Below, one piece after another: positions 1 through 5,801 of a stretch of DNA of 5,998 nt (its first letter is position 1; every line of letters starts with the position of its first letter). Source of the stretch: Bacillota bacterium (lineage in GTDB: Bacteria > Bacillota > Dethiobacteria > Dethiobacterales > Dethiobacteraceae). The notes beneath the pieces are model-generated. The model did no database searches. It saw only the letters and a program-made list of their open reading frames with translations, and had not been told where the DNA came from. A program made the position numbers and the translations under genes. The stretch is taken from positions 1 to 5,998 of the forward strand of contig DUUE01000192.1 in assembly GCA_012841735.1 (NCBI GenBank). The letters run 5' to 3'.

Positions 1-849
1 ATGACTTATCTGAAGGCCATTGAAGCAGGTGTGGACATTGTGGACACAGCCTGTTCACCCCTGGCACTGGGAGCGTCCCAGCCGCCCACGGAAAGCCTGG
101 TGGCGGCCCTGGAAGGGACACCGTATGATACCGGTCTGTCGCTGGATTTGCTGGCCGAGGCAAGTGCTTACTTTAAAGAAGCAAAACAGGCTTATGACCG
201 GCCGCCTGATGAAGCGCTGGGCGTGGACACAAATGTTCTCTCTTACCAGATTCCCGGCGGCATGATTTCCAACCTGGCCTCCCAACTGGCTTCCCAGAAA
301 GCTTCCCACCTGCTGCCCCAGGTATTGGCGGAAGTTCCGCGAGTAAGGAAAGACCTGGGGTATCCTCCCCTGGTTACACCCACTTCCCAGATTGTGGGCA
401 GCCAGGCAGTTTTCAATGTGCTCCTCGGGGAAAGATACAAAATGGTTTCCACGGAAGTAAAGAATTATGTTCGTGGCCTTTACGGCCGGCCGCCGGCCGC
501 CGTGGATGAGAAGCTGCAGCAACAGCTTTTGGGAGCGGAAAAGCCTTTGGATGTGCGGCCCGCCGATTTGCTGGAACCACAAATGGGTACTGTCCCGGAT
601 GAAGTGAAGGATCTGGTGGAAAGCGAGGAAGACCTGCTTTCTTACTTGATGTTCCCGCAAGTGGCCGTTTCTTTCTTTAAGCGCCGCCGCGGGCTGGAGC
701 CGCCCCTGGCGGCCGCAACTGCCGGCACCAAGGCAGCCGCAGGGAAGCAGCAGACAGCGGCTAAAACAGCGGACCTCTCACGGTTGGATACCATAGACAG
801 CAGCCTTTTGCTGGAGATGGATGAAGTTATTGCCTACCCGGTGGCATAG
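1..849 (+). CDS. pycB: Pyruvate carboxylase subunit B / oxaloacetate decarboxylase alpha-type carboxyltransferase, 3' part
   Basis: This is the C-terminal 282 residues of a biotin-dependent carboxyltransferase, which moves a carboxyl group between carboxybiotin and pyruvate/oxaloacetate in the cytoplasm. The visible blocks are typical of the family: DTACSP (15-20) followed by GASQPPTES at the end of the TIM barrel, then the conserved C-terminal domain with YQIPGGMISNL (82-92), PPLVTPTSQIVG (122-133) and LYGRPP (160-165). The N-terminal half with the metal and carbamyl-lysine sites lies upstream, so the Met at position 1 is an internal residue and not the start. The protein ends with an Ala/Lys/Thr-rich linker (about 237-258) and a short tail, with no biotinyl domain and no AMKM motif, so biotin must come from a separate carrier protein. 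Family members are often annotated either PycB or OadA and the sequence alone does not settle which. The residue aligned with the usual Thr of GTSQP is Ala25. A 52-base gap separates it from the next gene, which is probably co-transcribed. Confidence 0.88.
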   Translation: MTYLKAIEAGVDIVDTACSPLALGASQPPTESLVAALEGTPYDTGLSLDLLAEASAYFKEAKQAYDRPPDEALGVDTNVLSYQIPGGMISNLASQLASQKASHLLPQVLAEVPRVRKDLGYPPLVTPTSQIVGSQAVFNVLLGERYKMVSTEVKNYVRGLYGRPPAAVDEKLQQQLLGAEKPLDVRPADLLEPQMGTVPDEVKDLVESEEDLLSYLMFPQVAVSFFKRRRGLEPPLAAATAGTKAAAGKQQTAAKTADLSRLDTIDSSLLLEMDEVIAYPVA

Positions 850-887
850 ATAAAAAGGTGCATTCACGGCCACACTAGAAAGAAAAG

Positions 888-894
888 AAGGGGG
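888..894 (+). promoter_or_regulatory. Ribosome binding site for the seleno-glutaredoxin gene
   Basis: The purine run AAGGGGG lies 7 bases before the ATG at 902. It supports translation starting at this ATG, upstream of the in-frame TGA, which matters because a gene caller would otherwise discard the 11-codon reading frame before the TGA. Confidence 0.65.
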
Positions 895-901
895 CCTGAA
901 A

Positions 902-1132
902 ATGCACCGGGTGACTTTATATTCGGCAAACGGGTGAATTTACTGCCAGCGAGTGAAAGAGTTTCTTTCAGCCAGGCAGGTAAGCTTCAGGGAATACAAT
1001 GTGGAAGAAGACAGGGAGGCGCGGGAAGAGATGCTATCCGTTTCCCGGCATGCCATTATTCCCACCGTTGTGGTGGACGGGGAAGCTGTCATCGGTTTTG
1101 ATGCGGAAAAACTGGACAGACTGCTCTCCTGA
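902..1132 (+). CDS. Glutaredoxin-like selenoprotein with UxxC redox motif (TGA read as selenocysteine)
   Basis: Reading from ATG 902 to TGA 1130-1132, with the TGA at 935-937 taken as selenocysteine, gives a 76-residue protein with a complete small glutaredoxin fold signature. It has an N-terminal strand VTLYSANG (4-11), the redox motif Sec12-Ile-Tyr-Cys15 followed by QRVKEFL at the start of helix 1, a second strand ending YNVEED (32-37), the cis-proline loop IIPTVVVDG (52-60, Pro54), and the closing GFDAEKLDRLL (65-75). In ordinary relatives the TGA position is the first Cys of CxxC, the attacking residue, so it is exactly where selenocysteine would be expected. The frame stays open and protein-like for 64 codons after the TGA, and a SECIS-like hairpin follows it. 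Selenocysteine glutaredoxins are known from some anaerobic clostridia. The likely role is a cytoplasmic thiol-disulfide (or selenyl-sulfide) reductase; the partner is unknown. It follows pycB by 52 bases and precedes the ilv promoter. The alternative is a Cys-to-stop nonsense mutation, which is less likely. Confidence 0.85.
943..979 (+). promoter_or_regulatory. Bacterial SECIS-like stem-loop for selenocysteine insertion
   Basis: Starting 5 bases after the TGA codon (935-937), the mRNA can fold into a two-part hairpin. An outer helix pairs CTGCC (943-947) with GGCAG (975-979). A perfect 7-bp apical helix pairs TGAAAGA (954-960) with TCTTTCA (964-970) and is closed by the tiny loop GTT (961-963). 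If the last A-T pair opens, the loop is AGTTT. Bacterial SECIS elements typically sit within the coding region just after UGA, with a short apical loop carrying a G in its first or second position; the apical loop here starts 23 bases after the UGA, within the usual range. It would bind the elongation factor SelB with Sec-tRNA. The fold was drawn by eye, with no energy calculation. Confidence 0.75.
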
Positions 1133-1194
1133 ACACGTCCGGAGCAGTATCTGCACTCTGTTTTGGCGGCTGTTTTGGCAGCGCAAGTTAATTG

Positions 1195-1223
1195 TTGACA
1201 AGTTCAGCGGGCTTCGATATAAT
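1195..1223 (+). promoter_or_regulatory. Consensus sigma-A (sigma-70 type) promoter of the ilv operon
   Basis: A perfect -35 box TTGACA (1195-1200) and a perfect -10 box TATAAT (1218-1223) are separated by exactly 17 bp. Transcription would start near 1230-1231, just ahead of the T-box leader. A strong constitutive promoter fits the T-box mode of control, where regulation occurs by premature termination and not at initiation. The 62 bases between the glutaredoxin stop and this promoter hold nothing else that I can support. Confidence 0.9.
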
Positions 1224-1432
1224 AAGATTCAAATTTTTATCACGCCGTGACAAGCAATGAAGGGGGAAAGTATTCCCCGCCCGTCATTTCAGAGAGCCGG
1301 TGGGCGCTGTGAACCGGCAGACGGCGGAGAAGAAAGTCACCCCGAAGCTGCTCGCTGAACGCATTGCCAGTAGGCTGAGCCGGGTCCTGCCCGTTACTGC
1401 AGGATGCCTGAGGCCGGCCGGTGCCGGCGAAT

Positions 1433-1468
1433 AAGGGTGGTACCGCGGAAGGATTCCTTTCGCCCCTT
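1433..1468 (+). promoter_or_regulatory. T-box antiterminator helix
   Basis: AAGGG (1433-1437) pairs with CCCTT (1464-1468). The 7-base bulge TGGTACC (1438-1444) follows, and above it GCGGAAGG (1445-1452) pairs with CCTTTCGC (1456-1463) around the loop ATT, with one G-U pair. The TGGT of the bulge is the part that pairs with the free NCCA end of uncharged tRNA. The 3' strand is the same RNA that makes the 5' arm of the terminator, so the two structures exclude each other. Confidence 0.9.
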
Positions 1469-1496
1469 GCTGTCTGCAGGGGCGGAAGGTTTTTTT
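1456..1496 (+). terminator. Intrinsic terminator of the T-box leader
   Basis: CCTTTCGCCCCT (1456-1467) pairs with AGGGGCGGAAGG (1478-1489) over 12 bp with one G-U pair, leaving a 10-base loop, and is followed directly by seven T (1490-1496). It forms when the tRNA is charged and stops transcription before ilvE. It lies about 50 bases ahead of the ilvE start codon. Confidence 0.95.
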
Positions 1497-1532
1497 ATAT
1501 CATTCCGGCCGGGCCGGTGGATATCAGAGAGC

Positions 1533-1539
1533 GAGGAGG
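1533..1539 (+). promoter_or_regulatory. Ribosome binding site that fixes the ilvE start
   Basis: GAGGAGG ends 8 bases before TTG 1548 and only 2 bases before the in-frame GTG at 1542. The spacing favours TTG as the initiator. Any start further upstream would lie inside the T-box leader or terminator. Confidence 0.8.
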
Positions 1540-1547
1540 CAGTGAGT

Positions 1548-2432
1548 TTGAGTAGGATTATTTATGTAAACGGCCGTTATGTCAGGGAAGAGGAGGCCAC
1601 CGTTTCTGTTTTTGACCACGGATTCCTGTATGGCGACGGTGTGTTCGAGGGGATTCGTGCTTATCAGGGAAAAGTTTTTAAACTGCGTGAACACCTGGAC
1701 CGCCTGTATGAATCGGCAAAATCCATTTTGCTTGCCATCCCGGAGAGTTATGACGAAATGCTGGCAGCGGTGCTGGAAACAGTCCGCCGCAATAAGCTGC
1801 AGGATTCTTACATTCGCGTGGTCGTATCACGGGGAGCGGGCGATCTGGGACTGGATCCGCGCAAATGTCCCCGCGCCACCACAGTGATTATTGCCAGCTC
1901 CATTGTTCTTTATCCCCAGGAAATGTATGACAACGGCCTGGCGGTCATTACCGTTCCCACGCGGCGCAACGCGCCTGATGCGCTTGACCCGCAGATTAAA
2001 TCGCTGAACTACCTGAACAATATCCTGATGAAACTGGAGGCCAATCAGGCCGGTGTCACGGAAGCCATTATGCTGAACGGCCAGGGGTACGTGGCGGAGG
2101 CGACCGCCGACAACGTCTTTATTGTGAAAAAAGGTGTGCTCATTACCCCGCCCACTTATCTGGGGGCTTTAAACGGCATCACCAGGCAGACCATCCTGGC
2201 GGAAGCCGCTGCCGCAGGCTACCCTGTGGCGGAAAGACCTTTTACACGTCATGAGCTTTACGTGGCGGACGAATGTTTCCTGACCGGGACGGCGGCCGAA
2301 GTCATCCCCGTTGTTTCTGTGGACAGCAGGCAGATCGGCGACGGCAAACCCGGCCCCGTTACCAGGGAATTGATTGCCCGTTACCGCCGCTTGGTCGGCA
2401 GTGAAGGGGAGCCGGTTTATCCGGCAATCTGA
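1548..2432 (+). CDS. ilvE: Branched-chain amino acid aminotransferase (class IV PLP enzyme)
   Basis: This enzyme performs the last step of valine, isoleucine and leucine synthesis, moving an amino group from glutamate to the matching 2-oxo acid with pyridoxal phosphate, in the cytoplasm. With the TTG start it has 294 residues, normal for the family. It shows the class IV fold-type signatures: VFDHGFLYGDGVFEGIR (21-37), the PLP lysine in QIKSLNYLNN (Lys151), the YVAEATADNVF block (181-191) with Glu184, LNGITR (208-213) and FLTGTAAEV (244-252). The run SRGAGDLGLDPRKCP resembles the archaeal/clostridial IlvE subgroup more than the enterobacterial one, from memory of the family. TTG is chosen because of the ribosome binding site at 1533-1539; an open frame extending back to 1404 crosses the T-box and is not translated. 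D-amino-acid transaminase is a related alternative, but the operon context and the EGIRAY motif favour a branched-chain enzyme. ilvD begins 19 bases downstream. Confidence 0.95.
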   Translation: MSRIIYVNGRYVREEEATVSVFDHGFLYGDGVFEGIRAYQGKVFKLREHLDRLYESAKSILLAIPESYDEMLAAVLETVRRNKLQDSYIRVVVSRGAGDLGLDPRKCPRATTVIIASSIVLYPQEMYDNGLAVITVPTRRNAPDALDPQIKSLNYLNNILMKLEANQAGVTEAIMLNGQGYVAEATADNVFIVKKGVLITPPTYLGALNGITRQTILAEAAAAGYPVAERPFTRHELYVADECFLTGTAAEVIPVVSVDSRQIGDGKPGPVTRELIARYRRLVGSEGEPVYPAI

Positions 2433-2440
2433 GACTGACA

Positions 2441-2446
2441 GGAGGA
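2441..2446 (+). promoter_or_regulatory. Ribosome binding site that fixes the ilvD start
   Basis: GGAGGA lies 5 bases before ATG 2452 in the short ilvE-ilvD gap. It rules out the longer in-frame reading from 2374, which would overlap the end of ilvE and lacks such a site. Confidence 0.85.
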
Positions 2447-2451
2447 AGACA

Positions 2452-4125
2452 ATGAACAGCGACAAGATGAAAAAAGGTGTGGAACGCGCACCGCACCGTT
2501 CCCTGCTGTATGCCATGGGGCTGGTGCGGGAAGAGCTTGACCGCCCGCTTATCGGTATTGTGAACGCGGCCAGCGATTTTGTTCCCGGGCATAAACACCT
2601 GCACCAACTGGCGGCGGCGGTGAAGGACGGCGTGCGGCTGGCCGGCGGCACACCTTTGGAGTTTTTTACCATTGGAGTGTGCGACGGCCTGGCCATGAAC
2701 CACGAAGGGATGCATTATTCCCTGGCCAGCCGGGAACTAATTGCCGATTCCATTGAAGTGATGGTTCGTGCCCACCCGCTGGACGGGCTTGTCTTTCTCC
2801 CCAACTGCGACAAGATTGTTCCCGGTATGCTGATGGCCGCGGCCCGCCTGAACCTGCCCGCCGTGTTTGTCAGCGGCGGCCCCATGCTGGCCGGCAGGCA
2901 CCGGGGCAAAGCGGTTGATTTAAACACTGTTTTTGAAGCTGTGGGCAGCGTCCGGGCGGGAAGCATGGACGCTGCGGAACTGGCAGAACTGGAATTGTCG
3001 GCCTGCCCCGGCTGCGGTTCCTGTTCAGGCATGTTTACAGCCAATTCCATGAACTGCATGACGGAAGTTTTGGGCATGGGCCTGCCGGGAAACGGTACAG
3101 TCCCCGCCATGACGGCGGCCCGTGAGCGCCTGGCGAAAGAGGCGGGGATGCGGGTGCTGGATGCGGTGCAAAGGCAACTGACACCCGGGATGATCCTGAC
3201 GCAGCAGGCTTTTAACAATGCACTGACTGTGGATATGGCTCTGGGCTGTTCCACCAACACGGTGCTGCACCTGCCCGCCATTGCTCATGAAGTGGGTATC
3301 CGCCTTGACCTGGACTATATCAATACCATCAGTGAGCGCACACCGCAACTGTGCAAACTGGCCCCTGCCGGGGAGAACCATGTGGAAGACCTGCATGCCG
3401 CCGGCGGCATCCAGGCGGTAATGAAGCGGCTGGCGGAGAAAGGTTATATTGATACCGATTGCCTGACTGTCAGCGGCCTTACCGTGGGGCAACAGCTGGA
3501 AGGGGCACAGGTCCTTGATGAGTCGGTTATCCGTCCTTTTGACAATCCTTACAGCGCAAGCGGCGGCATCGCCATTCTACGGGGCAACCTGGCTCCTGAC
3601 GGCGCTGTGGTCAAACAGGGGGCGGTGGCGCCGGAAATGCTGCAAAAAACGGGACCGGCCCGTGTTTTTGACAGTGAAGACGAGGCGGTGGCGGCCATTT
3701 TAGGCGGCAGGATCAGGAAAGGCGATGTGATAGTGATCCGCTATGAAGGGCCCAAGGGCGGCCCCGGGATGCGGGAAATGCTGACACCGACCGCCGCCGT
3801 GGCCGGTATGGGCCTGGACAAAGATGTGGCCCTTATTACAGACGGCCGTTTTTCCGGGGCAACACGGGGCGCTTCCATCGGCCATGTCTCACCGGAGGCC
3901 ATGGAGCGGGGACCTATTGCCGCGGTGCGGGAAGGCGACCTGATTGCCATAGACATTCCCGCCCGCCGGCTGGAGCTTTTAATCAGTGAAGAGGAACTGC
4001 AAAAAAGACTGGCTGCGCTGACACTGCCCAAACCAAAAATTACTACGGGTTACCTGGCCCGCTATGCCAGGCTGGTTACCAGTGCCAGCACAGGTGCTGT
4101 GTTCAGAGAGGATGAGGCAACATGA
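2452..4125 (+). CDS. ilvD: Dihydroxy-acid dehydratase
   Basis: IlvD removes water from 2,3-dihydroxy-isovalerate or 2,3-dihydroxy-3-methylvalerate to give the 2-oxo acid precursors of valine (and leucine) and isoleucine, using an iron-sulfur cluster and Mg2+. The 557 residues are the usual length. It opens with the family start ERAPHRSLLYAMG, then VPGHKHL (44-50), GVCDGLAMNHEGMHYSL (75-91), PNCDK (117-121; Cys119 a cluster ligand, Asp120 and Lys121 near the metal), CPGCGSCSGMFTANSMN (185-201), the YEGPKGGPGM block (431-440) and TDGRFSG (463-469; Ser468 is the expected catalytic base). Position 46 is Gly in VPGH where plant-type [2Fe-2S] enzymes have Cys in PCN, so it resembles the E. coli/B. 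subtilis type, which is oxygen sensitive in E. coli. That fits an anaerobe. The start is set by the site at 2441-2446. Its stop overlaps the ilvB start by four bases (ATGA). Confidence 0.97.
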   Translation: MNSDKMKKGVERAPHRSLLYAMGLVREELDRPLIGIVNAASDFVPGHKHLHQLAAAVKDGVRLAGGTPLEFFTIGVCDGLAMNHEGMHYSLASRELIADSIEVMVRAHPLDGLVFLPNCDKIVPGMLMAAARLNLPAVFVSGGPMLAGRHRGKAVDLNTVFEAVGSVRAGSMDAAELAELELSACPGCGSCSGMFTANSMNCMTEVLGMGLPGNGTVPAMTAARERLAKEAGMRVLDAVQRQLTPGMILTQQAFNNALTVDMALGCSTNTVLHLPAIAHEVGIRLDLDYINTISERTPQLCKLAPAGENHVEDLHAAGGIQAVMKRLAEKGYIDTDCLTVSGLTVGQQLEGAQVLDESVIRPFDNPYSASGGIAILRGNLAPDGAVVKQGAVAPEMLQKTGPARVFDSEDEAVAAILGGRIRKGDVIVIRYEGPKGGPGMREMLTPTAAVAGMGLDKDVALITDGRFSGATRGASIGHVSPEAMERGPIAAVREGDLIAIDIPARRLELLISEEELQKRLAALTLPKPKITTGYLARYARLVTSASTGAVFREDEAT

Positions 4126-5801
4126 AATTGAGCGGCGCGCATATGATTGTGGAAGCACTGAAAAGGGAAAATGTGGACGTTGTTTTCGGCTATCCCGGCG
4201 GCAAAGTGCTGAATTTGTACGATGTTCTGTATGATGCCGGCATTACCCACTATCTTTCCCGGCACGAACAGGGAGCCATCCATGCTGCGGACGGCTATGC
4301 CCGCGTCACGGGCAAGCCGGGGGTTGTTATTACCACTTCCGGACCCGGTGCCACCAACCTGGTGACAGGACTTGCCAATGCTTACATGGATTCTGTGCCC
4401 CTGGTGGCTTTTACCGGGCAGGTGGCCACTTCCCTGATCGGTACTGATGCTTTTCAGGAAGCCGATATTTTCGGCATTACCCTGCCGGTAACAAAGCACA
4501 ACTACCTGGTAACAAACGTGGAGGACCTGCCGCGTATCATCAAGGAAGCATTTTATCTTGCCGCCACCGGCCGGCCGGGACCGGTCCTGATTGACCTGCC
4601 CACCGATGTCCAGTCGGCGGTGGGAGATTTCCGCTACCCGCAGGCTGTCAGCATACCCGGTTATAACCCGACATATGACGGCCACCCGGGGCAGATCAAC
4701 AGGGCTGCCAAAGCCATTGCCAGGGCAAAAAAGCCCCTTATCTATGCCGGCGGTGGTGTGGTGATTTCCGGTGCCCATGAATTGCTGCGGCAACTGGCGG
4801 AAACGGCTGAGATTCCTGTAACCACCACCCTGATGGGAATAGGCGGTTTTCCCGGGGACCATCCCCTTTCCCTCGGCATGCTGGGGATGCACGGAACTTA
4901 CTGGGCCAATATGGCCATGTATGAAACAGACCTGATCATTGCTGTCGGCGCCAGGTTTGACGACCGGGTTACGGGAAAATTAAGCCGTTTTGCCCAGGGG
5001 GCCAAAGTGGTGCATATTGATATTGATCCGGCGGAAATCGGGAAAAATGTGAGCGTTGATATTCCCATTGTGGGCGATGTGAAAAGGGTGCTGGTAGAAC
5101 TGCTGAAAAAAGTGGAGCCGAAAACCCATCCGAACTGGCTGGCCCGGATAGAGGCCTGGCGGCAGGAAGCCCCCCTCACTTATGTGCAGGAGCCGGATGG
5201 CGAGATTCTGCCCCAGTATGTTATCGAATCCATTTTCCGGGAAACGAACGGGCGGGCGCTGATAGCCACGGAAGTGGGCCAGCACCAGATGTGGGTGGCC
5301 CAGTATTACCGCTTTACAAAACCGCGCGCTCTTGTTACCTCCGGCGGCCTGGGCACCATGGGATTCGGTTTGCCGGCGTCCCTGGGCCTGCAGATCGGCG
5401 CTCCCGGAGAGGTTGTTTTCTGTATTGCCGGAGACGGCAGTTTCCAGATGAACCTGCAGGAAATGGCAACGGCAGTTAGCTATAATCTTCCTGTCAAGGT
5501 GGCGATAATTAACAACCGGTATCTGGGCATGGTCCGCCAGTGGCAGGAACTGTTTTACAGGAAAAGGTATTCTGCTGTAGATCTTGAGCAGAGCCCCGAT
5601 TTTGTCAAACTGGCGGAAGCTTTCGGAGCCTGCGGGCTGCGGGCGGAAAAACCGCAGGAAGTGGTGCCGGCCATCAGGAAAGCCCTGGAGATCCCCGGGC
5701 CGGTGGTAATTGATTTCCGTGTGCGTGCGGACGAAAATGTTTTTCCCATGGTTCCGCCCAACAGTCCCATTAATGAAATGGTGAGGGGGGGTTCCGTGTG
5801 A
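4122..5801 (+). CDS. ilvB: Acetohydroxyacid synthase (acetolactate synthase) large, catalytic subunit
   Basis: This is the thiamine diphosphate enzyme that joins pyruvate with another pyruvate (to acetolactate, for valine and leucine) or with 2-oxobutyrate (to acetohydroxybutyrate, for isoleucine). The three domains are in order: the PYR domain with FGYPGGKVLNLYD (22-34) and catalytic Glu49 in RHEQGA, the central FAD-binding domain with GARFDDRVTG (276-285), and the PP domain with the ThDP/Mg2+ motif beginning GDGSFQMN (437-444) and ending at Asn464-Asn465. RQWQELFY (472-479) carries Trp474 at the position of the herbicide-site tryptophan, typical of biosynthetic AHAS and not of catabolic AlsS. 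The length of 559 residues is normal. The ATG overlaps the ilvD stop as ATGA, with a GAGGAT/GAGG site just before it inside ilvD, so translation is probably coupled. The regulatory subunit gene follows with another 4-bp overlap. Confidence 0.97.
   Translation: MKLSGAHMIVEALKRENVDVVFGYPGGKVLNLYDVLYDAGITHYLSRHEQGAIHAADGYARVTGKPGVVITTSGPGATNLVTGLANAYMDSVPLVAFTGQVATSLIGTDAFQEADIFGITLPVTKHNYLVTNVEDLPRIIKEAFYLAATGRPGPVLIDLPTDVQSAVGDFRYPQAVSIPGYNPTYDGHPGQINRAAKAIARAKKPLIYAGGGVVISGAHELLRQLAETAEIPVTTTLMGIGGFPGDHPLSLGMLGMHGTYWANMAMYETDLIIAVGARFDDRVTGKLSRFAQGAKVVHIDIDPAEIGKNVSVDIPIVGDVKRVLVELLKKVEPKTHPNWLARIEAWRQEAPLTYVQEPDGEILPQYVIESIFRETNGRALIATEVGQHQMWVAQYYRFTKPRALVTSGGLGTMGFGLPASLGLQIGAPGEVVFCIAGDGSFQMNLQEMATAVSYNLPVKVAIINNRYLGMVRQWQELFYRKRYSAVDLEQSPDFVKLAEAFGACGLRAEKPQEVVPAIRKALEIPGPVVIDFRVRADENVFPMVPPNSPINEMVRGGSV

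Larger units (their letters stand above)
1231..1496 (+). ncRNA. T-box riboswitch leader, probably tRNA-Val responsive, controlling ilvEDBN
   Basis: This untranslated leader senses uncharged tRNA. Stem I is visible: AGC (1253-1255) with GCT (1347-1349), a K-turn-like ATGA/CGAA junction, GGGG (within 1262-1266) with CCCC (1340-1343), and the loop-E motif AGTA (1269-1272) opposite GAA (1332-1334). Above lies a long helix of 1273-1285 with 1320-1331, then the distal AGAGAGCCGGTGG...GTGAACCGGC element. The most likely specifier is GTC (1336-1338, valine), followed by the usual A. A middle region includes a GCCGGC hairpin (1413-1418 with 1423-1428), resembling Stem III. The T-box sequence AAGGGTGGTACCGCGG (1433-1448) has T1441 as the base that pairs with the tRNA discriminator, predicting A73, as in tRNA-Val, -Ile and -Leu. 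It ends in an intrinsic terminator. The T-box identity is certain from sequence; the valine assignment is my reading by eye, and a one-base shift would give serine codons, which do not fit the operon. Confidence 0.95.

Noticed and set aside
55..660. A 201-residue minus-strand open frame opposite pycB
   Set aside because: It mirrors conserved carboxyltransferase codons and shows no recognisable domain or ribosome binding site.
935..937. The in-frame TGA as a nonsense mutation making the glutaredoxin gene a pseudogene
   Set aside because: It falls exactly on the catalytic Cys position, the rest of the frame is intact, and a SECIS-like hairpin follows at the proper distance. A random stop would be unlikely to meet all three conditions. 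It is not fully excluded without knowing whether the genome has selABCD.
1169..1183. A possible terminator hairpin after the glutaredoxin gene (GCTG/CAGC around a T-rich loop)
   Set aside because: The stem is only 4 bp and there is no run of T after it, so it would not end transcription.
999..1250. An 83-residue + strand open frame starting at ATG 999
   Set aside because: It is in another frame across the glutaredoxin gene, runs through the ilv promoter, is rich in Trp, Cys and Arg, and resembles no protein family.
1404..1547. An upstream in-frame extension of ilvE
   Set aside because: It covers the T-box antiterminator and terminator, and a strong ribosome binding site at 1533-1539 fits the TTG at 1548.
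1231..1547. A leader-peptide attenuator for the ilv operon
   Set aside because: No short open frame rich in Ile, Val or Leu codons with a ribosome binding site is evident, and the T-box explains the terminator fully.
2374..2451. An upstream in-frame start for ilvD inside ilvE
   Set aside because: The extra residues match no IlvD N-terminus, while ATG 2452 has a good ribosome binding site and begins the normal protein.
4062..4892. A 276-residue minus-strand open frame opposite ilvB
   Set aside because: Rich in His, Gly and Gln with no family resemblance, and it lies fully opposite conserved ilvD/ilvB coding sequence; it is a composition-driven shadow.
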